From: Haloimpatiens sp. FM7315
GTDB taxonomy: Bacteria > Bacillota > Clostridia > Clostridiales > Clostridiaceae
Assembly (NCBI GenBank): GCA_041861885.1
Contig: JBGVUE010000001.1
Location: forward strand, 2,468,001 to 2,532,000
Reading direction: 5' to 3'
DNA length: 64,000 nt
This document shows positions 57,037 through 64,000 of the stretch, one piece after another (the stretch's first letter is position 1; each line of letters begins with the position of its first letter). The notes beneath the pieces were generated by a model. The model saw only the letters and a list, made by a program, of their open reading frames with translations. It was not told the DNA's origin and ran no database searches. The position numbers were made by a program, and so were the translations under genes.

Positions 57037-59690
57037 ATAGTGATAGGTAAGTCTTTGAAATTATCTCCAACTTTTCCCCCACTTCACACCGTACGTGCGA
57101 CTTTCACCGCATACGGCGTTCCAACAATTTGAACTTTTAATTTAATTAAATAACTGAATTTCCTACTAACTTTCTTAAAGAATTAACTTTTTTTAAACCT
57201 TTATTATCCAAATTTAAAACATTTAGATACTTAGCTATTGTATCCAAGTTTGTACTGTGTATAAGTTTGTGAACCTGTGTTGTTAACCACATAAGATTCT
57301 TATATTCATCAGTACCACCTAGACTTTTGGGGATTTTGTGGTGACACTCCATTTTTCCAATTTTTAAGGCTTCGCCTGTAACGGCACATATGCCTCTTTG
57401 ACCTGCAATTAATGAAATTTCACTATCATTAAATTCAACTGATTTTTCATCATATTGGTTGCCTAATAGATATTGGATTATATGAGTGTAACCGTGTATA
57501 TTATCATGAATAAGCTTTCTACCTTGTACTGTGTAATTACATATATCTTGGTTAAAGCATAATGCTGTTTCAGTTTTACACCCATAGATAGGAAACATTG
57601 TTATATCCATAATAGTTATAGCTTTGCCATTATATCGCCCATAAAGTCTTTTATGTGTTTCAGATAACCGCGGCTTATTACTAATTAAGTTCTTTAATCT
57701 AATTTTCAAGGTTTTTCTTACTAAGAAATTTATTGCCGAAAACTCCAAGCTCACGTTAGTAGCATACTTATAGTAATTATGACTACCTAATATCATTGAG
57801 TTGAGTTTTGATACTTCTTTAATCTTTTGTTTTTTCTGTATTATTTTAACTTGCTCTTTTAGTTTTGCAATAGTATTTTGTTTTGCTTTTTTAGTAATTC
57901 TACTATTGCATACATATTTATTCTTCTTTAATTTTACCTTTAATCTAAAGCCTAAAAACTCTGTATAATTTTTTCTTAAATTTGTTATTTTAGATTTTTC
58001 ATTACTAATATCTAAGCCTAAACGCTCTTCTAACCATTGTTTTACTGCATTGAACATTTTTATCGCTGTTTTATGGTCTCTACAAAATATTTTAAAGTCA
58101 TCTGCATATCTAACAAACCATATTTCTTTTAAATTTGTAGTTTTTGAGTCCTATACCTATGATTATTATTAAGGTATAGATATTGAGTTTCAAAGGTTTC
58201 CCATTGAGAACTTAACCACCAATCAAGTTCATTTAGAACTACATTTGCTAGTAATGGACTTATTATTCCACCTTGTGGCGTTCCCTTTTCAGGTACACCG
58301 ACTCCTTCTATTTCTGATTTTAGTATTTTCCCTAAAACACTTAGTAGATTCTTGTCTCTAATACCAATCTTCCATAATTGTTTTTTTAACTTACTATGGT
58401 TGACATTATCAAAGAATCCTTTTATATCTATATCCACTACATAATGAAGTTTTGACCTATTCATTAGGTGCATACACCTTGCAACAGCATGTGATGTGCT
58501 TCTATTTGGTCTAAAACCATAACTATGTTTGTGGAATTTTGCTTCGCATATCGGTTCTAATACTTGTTTAATACATTGTTGTATTATTCTATCATCAATA
58601 CAAGGAATTCCAAGAGGTCTTAATCTACCATCGTGTTTTGGAATTTCTTCTCTTCTTACACTTTTAGGTATATAGTTAGCAAATTTATTCTGTATTAACT
58701 CTATGAATTCATCTTTTCTTAGATTTTTAAGATGTTCAATATTTTTATTATCAGTGCCTACAGTTTTTGAGCCTTTATTATTTTTAATGTTTCTATATGC
58801 TAATAAAATGTTATTTTCATTGGTTACATAATCCATTAAATCAACAAATTTATAATTATTACATGATTTTTGATATATTCAATCAAAGGTATCCTGCATA
58901 TCATAATACTCATTATTTCTTAGTAATTGTCTTTTCTCTAAGGTTAAGCTTTCCTCCAAGTCTACTTATTCCTCCTTGTACTAAATACCTTCGGTTTCGT
59001 ATCTCTTAGTCTTACTCGAACCTTGGATTATTCAGTATTTAATTATCAATGAACAAATTGTCTAGTGGCTATCGCTAGAATATTATTACAACATTCATTG
59101 TAGCTTCATGCCACCACTCTCACTTGGATTAAGATAAGTTATACTATATAGCTTTCCTTATCAATATTTCAACGGTGGTAAAACCTCAACATTCCAAGCT
59201 TTCCTTGTTCCAATATTACTATCTATACATATACCCTTAGGTCGCTGGTATGAGCCTGTAAGCTTGATAGTGCCTGTAACACTATATGGAGTTTCATAAC
59301 GACAAATTTTACTAATCCACACTTACTGCACAATTTTGTGCTATATTCATTTCTGAATATTCTTCTTTTAGACCCGTACATTCCCAACTTCGTCAGTTTT
59401 TATAAACATCCTAACCATAGGTATTTTTAGACTCTAGGCCTATCACCACTCGACTGCCTCCAGTTCGCATTTCCTCAGCATTATCTGTTAGGGTGGCTCT
59501 CAGCCGTTTTAACGAGCTTCTAACATTTCAATATTTACCTATCAAAACGCTAGTCGTACCTTTGAGAAGGCATTTCTAGGCGTTACCCTATCATTCTACC
59601 TTTCGTAATATCAGTTCTAATAATTTTTTTGATTATTAGGCTAGTTTTGTAGTAAACCCTCGCTTACCTTTGTCTAGCAACAAGTCGCAC
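57037..59690 (-). mobile_element. Group II intron inserted in rfbA
   Basis: The 5' boundary is GTGCGACTTG at 59690, matching the group II GUGYG start. The 3' end is CTATCACTAT at 57037. Domain V (about 57083-57118) is present as GCCGTATGCGG-TGAAAGTCGC with ACGTACGG, a CGC-triad variant. Domain I structure fills about 58960-59690. The intron is 2,654 bp and encodes one reverse transcriptase. Precise boundaries were set by restoring the RfbA reading frame. Confidence 0.93.
57146..58959 (-). pseudogene. ltrA: Group II intron-encoded reverse transcriptase/maturase (LtrA), disrupted
   Basis: It starts at a TTG (58959) after AAGGAGG and reads LEESLTLEKRQLLRNNEYYD. An in-frame TGA (58879-58881) cuts TFD-stop-IYQKS, and a one-base change in T5 at 58141-58145 breaks the RT just before the active site VRYADDF. 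Otherwise RT blocks (RPLGIPCIDDRIIQQ, GFRPNRSTSHA, GTPQGGIISPLLANV), maturase X domain and a C-terminal HNH domain (CAVTGEALKIGKMECHHKIP) are complete. If real, the two lesions would abolish mobility and perhaps splicing. Confidence 0.9.
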
Positions 59691-60219
59691 TATCATAGAA
59701 ATATAATCCTGGCACTGCATAATTTGATTTAGGAAATTGAGGTTTTTCTTCTATTGATACTACATTATTTTCATCATCAAATTCCACTACCCCAAATTCT
59801 TTTGGATTACTTACATGGTATCCAAAAATAGTAGCTTCATCTCTTTCCACAGCATTTTCAAGTCTTTCACTAAAGCCATATCCGTAGAATATATTATCCC
59901 CTAAAACCAAAGCAACCTTGTCATTTCCTATGAATTCTTCTCCTATTATAAAGGCTTCTGCAAGTCCATTAGGAGCAGCTTGTACAGCATATGATAATTC
60001 TAATCCAAAATCACTACCATCTCCCAACAATTCTTTATAGCAAGGAAGATCTCTTTCCGTAGAAATTATAAGTATCTCTTTAATTCCTGCCAACATTAAA
60101 ACTGATAATGGATAATAAATCATTGGTTTATCGTATATAGGCAATATTTGTTTTGATACAGATTTTGTTATTGGATAAAGTCTTGTACCGGAGCCTCCGG
60201 CTAATATTATACCTTTCAT
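59691..60219 (-). CDS. rfbA: Glucose-1-phosphate thymidylyltransferase, 5' exon
   Basis: It starts at ATG 60219 after AAAGGAG. The nucleotidyltransferase signature [19 protein letters not shown] and the sugar-binding part ([26 protein letters not shown]) are intact. The frame enters the intron after YFYD. It starts dTDP-rhamnose synthesis from Glc-1-P and dTTP. Confidence 0.93.
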
Positions 60220-60301
60220 TAATTAAGTCTCCTTTTTAAATCATTAATAATCAGATTTAATATTTAATTATTATAATTTTTGTTAATAGTTTATTCACTA
60301 T

Positions 60302-60342
60302 CCCGAGTGTTGTTGCGAGATAAGACTTCGTCAAGCTTGCTA
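60302..60342 (+). repeat. Dispersed palindromic element, copy G (divergent)
   Basis: GAGTGTTGTTGCGAG and CAAGCTTGCTA keep the outer parts of the element, but the middle is replaced by ATAAGACTTCGTC, a small UUCG-loop hairpin. It lies between rfbA and the SDR gene. Confidence 0.5.
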
Positions 60343-60390
60343 TTCTTGAATCCCTCGAATATTATTTGATAACTTAAAATTGAATTCTTT

Positions 60391-61436
60391 CTATAAATTT
60401 ATATCATTTAATATCTGAATTGTTCTATGTAATCCGTTTTTTATATCATACTTTGCTTTCCATCCTAATGTTTGCAATTTTCTTGAATCAAGAACTGCTT
60501 TCGTAGCTTTCGAGTAACCTGCCGCTTCAGTTTCATCTGGCAATTCAAATATTACTTTTTTCTCTACAAATTCAGCTATAATTTTAGCTAAATCTTTTAG
60601 TGCTATATCAGAATTATCATCAGCAATATTATATGCTTCTCCACATTCTCCTTTAAGAAGAATTGTAAGAAGTGCAGTAACTGCATCTACTACATAACTA
60701 TATGAATAAAATTGAGTTCCTTCACTTTTAAGTACTATATCTTCTTTAGATACTCCTTTTTTGATAAACTGAGCTATTGCCTTTGAATCAGACATTAACA
60801 TTGTTGGGCCATAAGTCCTTGATAATCTTGGAATAACAATATCTAAACCTTTTTGCTTAATGAATGCCTGACAAAGTGCTTCTCCTGCTCTCTTACTTTC
60901 AGGATACCCTGCTCTAAGGGAATTACAATCAATATATCCACAATAATCTTCATTAAATTTCTCTGTGTCTCCACGATTTTCACCATAAACTTCTACACTT
61001 GATGCAAACACAAACCTTTCAACTTCATGACTTGCTGCATAATTCAAAAGGTTATTAGTACCAATAATATTTGTTGTCACTGTACCTATTGGGTCTAATG
61101 AATATTGTCTCGGATGGGTATTACTTGCGGCATGAACAATAAAGTTTATATTTCCAATCTCTTTAATTGGTTCATTTATATCACATTGCACAAAAGTAAA
61201 GTTATTCGAATTCCAGTATTCATTAAATCTTTCTTTTGCTTTTTTTCATTACGTCCAAGTGCTATTACTTTAATATTGATATTCTTACTCATGAGTGCAT
61301 CAATCATGCAACTACCTATCATACCACTTGCCCCAGAAATTAATATTGTTTTATTCTCAATTTTATTCCAAGGCAAATCCAAACTTGTTATATATTTAAT
61401 ATCATTTTTATATAATTCTTTTTCCAAAAGTTTCAT
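60391..61436 (-). pseudogene. NAD-dependent epimerase/dehydratase (SDR), frame-disrupted
   Basis: The start ATG 61436 has GGAGG upstream. The NAD motif ISGASGMIGSCM is in the first frame. A one-base change in T7 at 61240-61246 restores KERFNEYWNSNNFTFVQCDI and the rest: HAASNTHP, ASSVEVYGEN and the YPESK catalytic pair. About 348 aa. It lies next to a cytidylyltransferase of the CDP-ribitol type, so it may make or modify the same alditol or sugar precursor. Confidence 0.85.
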
Positions 61437-61469
61437 ATGGCATAACCTCCAAAATAAATGTGTTAATGA

Positions 61470-62186
61470 CTACTTCAACCAATTATCTTTATCAGCCTTC
61501 AAATATGCTTTAAACATTTCTAAATCATCTTTGGTTGTTAGTTTAATATTTTTATCTGAACCAGCAGCAAAGTATAAAGTTTCTCCAAGGTCAACCATCA
61601 TAGTGTTAGTATAAGAAGATCCATATATACCGATTTCTTCTTTAAAAGCTTTTTTATATGCCCATAATAGTTTTTCGAACTTATATGCTTGTGGAGTCGA
61701 TACTCTTCTCAACGTTTCTCTAGGTATATATTCACAAGTTGAAATTTCATCTTTTAATCTAAAAATTTGTTCGTTGTAAGGTAGCGATGTTACAGCATTA
61801 CCATATATATTGCATTTTACTATAACATCTGATAATACAGTATCCTCAACTAGTGGGCGAATTCCATCATGAATAATAACTATATCATCAGCAGCACATT
61901 TTCCTTCCAAATTATATACTCCGTTTCTAATTGACTCTTGACCAGTACCCCCACCTGAAATTACCCATTTTAATTTTGTTATATTAAACTGCTTTGCATA
62001 CGCTTTTAAAATATCATGCCATCCATCTAAACAAACAACTTCTATTGCATCAATTTCAGGATGCTTTTGAAATCCTTCTAATGTATAAATAATAACTGGC
62101 TTATCGTATACGTTAATAAATTGCTTTGGAATATCTTGATGCATTCTATGTCCATTTCCACCTGCAATTATAATTGCTATATTCAT
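61470..62186 (-). CDS. IspD/TarI-family cytidylyltransferase (ribitol-5-phosphate type likely)
   Basis: 238 aa. Signature IIAGGNGHRMHQDIPKQF, then GGGTGQESIRNGVYNL, HDGIRPLVEDTVL and a DDLEMFKAYL end. IspD and TarI are close relatives. The setting inside a polysaccharide cluster, next to a SDR and a TagF-like polymerase, favours CDP-ribitol synthesis over isoprenoid synthesis. GGGGGG precedes the ATG. Confidence 0.85.
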   Translation of the reverse strand: MNIAIIIAGGNGHRMHQDIPKQFINVYDKPVIIYTLEGFQKHPEIDAIEVVCLDGWHDILKAYAKQFNITKLKWVISGGGTGQESIRNGVYNLEGKCAADDIVIIHDGIRPLVEDTVLSDVIVKCNIYGNAVTSLPYNEQIFRLKDEISTCEYIPRETLRRVSTPQAYKFEKLLWAYKKAFKEEIGIYGSSYTNTMMVDLGETLYFAAGSDKNIKLTTKDDLEMFKAYLKADKDNWLK

Positions 62187-62397
62187 TACGTTCCCCCCAA
62201 ATTTATGAAAACCCTAATATTTTCAATATATTAATACAAGATGTTTGATAAAGTTAACTATTATAAATTTGTTATCAAATTACTCACAATTAAACTTGCT
62301 CATAATTTTACTTCACCGTTATTTAAAACTTATTATTTGTATATAAAATTTCAATAGTTTTTATAAGTCATTTATTATTTTGCAAAGCATATACTTT

Positions 62398-63669
62398 TTA
62401 TGATTTTTCCCAAACTCCTATAGAAGTAAAAATATCTCTTGATATGTTATCTAAATCACATTTTTTGTTATCAAAAAGTAACCTTATTGTTTCCTTATAT
62501 CTCTTCGTCATTTGTTCATCAAAAAAGTTTTCATTAAATGCTTTATCTATGTACTGTACTAGTTCATCAGGTTTTTTAACAATATATCCAGGACAATATT
62601 TTTCATATTCGCTAACAAATCCACGGTCTTTATTTTTGAACTCCTCAAAATCTGGAACAAAATACAATGTTTTAACCCATCTAAATACGCAATCAGATGA
62701 AGCAGATGAGTAATCGGTTATTAACAAATTCACATATTGGTATATTGTATTTATATCAAAATCACTCTCTAATTTATAAACATTTGAACTGTAATTATTG
62801 GTTTCATTGTAAGTTGAAGCACTATGTTCCTTTTCAATCCAAACACAATTATTACACGCTAAATATTCAAGTAATCCTGGCATAGATAATGGATGTACAT
62901 AATTACTATAACTATCACGACCATCTCTAAATGTAGGTAAATAAAGTATTACATGTCTGAATTTCCCCCTCAATGTATTAATAACCTCAATTTCTTTTTT
63001 CATTAATATGAAATCATTAATCTCTCTTGGATAATTCGACTCAATAACTAATTTGTCATATATTCCATAACATGCCTTCATGACTCTAGTATTTTCAGGA
63101 CTTGTTGTCAGATAATATGCCCTATCCCAGCCACCAGGATACAAAACAAAATGAGAGTATACATATAATCCATTAATATATCTTAAAATTCGACGTTTAA
63201 TACTCATAGAACGTTCATAGTTCTTAGAATCATTAGTTGTTTTTGCACTTGCTTTAATTCCTACTCCATGCCATAATTGAATTTTTATTGCTCCAATTGA
63301 AAGTTCACCAAGTATGTCGCCAGGATATTTACCAGTCTGAGCATACATATTGCATACGACATGTACTCCAGCTTTTAAATGCCAATATAAGCTTTTAAAA
63401 CTTTTCATCATATACACTTCATAACCCATTTCAAGCATTTCAGTATACACTTTTTCATTCCGAGTCACCCATATAAGCTTTTTTATTCCATATTTGCATT
63501 TATTTTCATGAAGGTATTGAAACCAGAAGCGTGAGTTGTCTGCAAATTTACTTCCCATCCATGCTCCAAACAAAAGGATTTTTTTATCTCTATGTATAAA
63601 CAAATTTAAAATACCCACAGAGATGTTTATCATCGCACTCTTTAACCTATTTAAAATAACTTTAACCAT
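62398..63669 (-). CDS. CDP-glycerol/ribitol phosphotransferase family (TagB/TagF/TarL-like)
   Basis: About 423 aa from ATG 63669 after GGAGG. It has LFGAWMGSKFADNSRFWFQY, the catalytic region IQLWHGVGIKASA, ILYLPTFRDGRDS and LLITDYSSASSDCVFRW, all typical of teichoic-acid alditol-phosphate transferases. It probably adds the CDP-activated alditol made by the neighbouring gene to a wall polymer. The 62187-62397 gap holds no gene. Confidence 0.9.
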   Translation of the reverse strand: MVKVILNRLKSAMINISVGILNLFIHRDKKILLFGAWMGSKFADNSRFWFQYLHENKCKYGIKKLIWVTRNEKVYTEMLEMGYEVYMMKSFKSLYWHLKAGVHVVCNMYAQTGKYPGDILGELSIGAIKIQLWHGVGIKASAKTTNDSKNYERSMSIKRRILRYINGLYVYSHFVLYPGGWDRAYYLTTSPENTRVMKACYGIYDKLVIESNYPREINDFILMKKEIEVINTLRGKFRHVILYLPTFRDGRDSYSNYVHPLSMPGLLEYLACNNCVWIEKEHSASTYNETNNYSSNVYKLESDFDINTIYQYVNLLITDYSSASSDCVFRWVKTLYFVPDFEEFKNKDRGFVSEYEKYCPGYIVKKPDELVQYIDKAFNENFFDEQMTKRYKETIRLLFDNKKCDLDNISRDIFTSIGVWEKS

Positions 63670-63696
63670 ATTAACCCTCCACAAATACTATTTCTA

Positions 63697-64000
63697 TTAC
63701 TCATTATCTCCTTTTCCTACTTTCATCAACACTTTAATATTTGTTTTATCCGAAACTAACAATAGAATTGACGCACTAGCTACTATTAGTAATCTAAGTA
63801 TAATTGACTCGATTGCAAAATAAATAAGGATAGCGCTCGCACAAACTGTTATTATCTGCACCAAAATCTTACTTCCAGCAAACGGTAATACCCCAGCTAT
63901 CTTTTTAGCCGCAATTATGTGAAATACAAAATTACATATATACGAAAATAGCGTGGTATACGCCGCAGCTATATATCCATATTTAGGTATGAAGATATAA
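63697..64000 (-). CDS. Oligosaccharide flippase (Wzx-like), C-terminal end, partial
   Basis: An open frame enters at the window edge and ends at 63697: YIFIPKYGYIAAAYTTLFSY, then two further membrane helices and a short charged tail. The pattern PKYGYIAAAYTTLFSY is the penultimate region of MATE/Wzx flippases. It starts beyond the window. Confidence 0.75.
   Translation of the reverse strand, partial: YIFIPKYGYIAAAYTTLFSYICNFVFHIIAAKKIAGVLPFAGSKILVQIITVCASAILIYFAIESIILRLLIVASASILLLVSDKTNIKVLMKVGKGDNE

Overview
The window looks like chromosome of a low-GC, spore-forming Clostridium, close in character to the C. botulinum/C. sporogenes group. This rests on the strong A+T bias, GGAGG-type ribosome sites, spore-surface DUF3794 proteins, a CWB2 cell-wall-binding protein, a CspA-type cold-shock protein and many zinc-ribbon membrane proteins. 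I saw no rRNA, tRNA or CRISPR array.

Layout. 1-0.7 kb: three tandem 216-bp units, each one long hairpin. 0.7-17 kb: DMT transporter, two spore-surface SPOCS proteins, an S41 protease, a very large CWB2 surface protein, an orphan sensor kinase with a membrane partner, VanZ, two zinc-ribbon membrane proteins and a nucleotide-sugar dehydrogenase. 17-19 kb: WYL regulator and GGDEF protein. 19-30.5 kb: a minus-strand operon (receiver-like protein, giant InlB-repeat surface protein, 38-aa precursor-like peptide, HPr-kinase-like protein, PqqD, S26-like peptidase, ABC exporter, nucleotidyltransferase) divergent from a LytTR regulator/GHKL kinase pair. It resembles a paeninodin-type lasso cluster without lasso cyclase or B2 protease. 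31-36 kb: DnaD/DnaB pair, zinc-ribbon proteins, amidase, YARHG protein. 36-43 kb: accessory island with transposase remnants, a dispersed palindromic element, an Ltp-domain protein, a mobilisation remnant and a prephenate-dehydratase-like/2TM/beta-rich fusion. 43.5-48.3 kb: a compact RiPP locus (PqqD-like protein, two radical SAM/SPASM enzymes, 37-aa two-Cys precursor, ABC exporter). 48.3-52.1 kb: IS4 element interrupted by an IS3 element, then an IS66 remnant. 52.4-53.8 kb: membrane-anchored Nudix protein. 54-64 kb: minus-strand surface-polysaccharide cluster (rfbD, rfbB, rfbC, rfbA split by a group II intron, SDR, TarI/IspD-like enzyme, TagF-like transferase, flippase).

An important caveat: about 20 single-base frame disruptions occur in otherwise well-conserved genes, mostly in runs of five or more identical bases, plus two in-frame stops. 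Uncorrected homopolymer errors are the simplest explanation for most. I therefore give whole-gene spans and call such genes frame-disrupted rather than dead.

Best candidates for undescribed biology are the two peptide systems (19-30 kb and 43.5-48.3 kb), the sensor/2TM/beta-rich fusion at 40.6-41.9 kb, and the dispersed element that sits at truncated-gene junctions between 37 and 60 kb.
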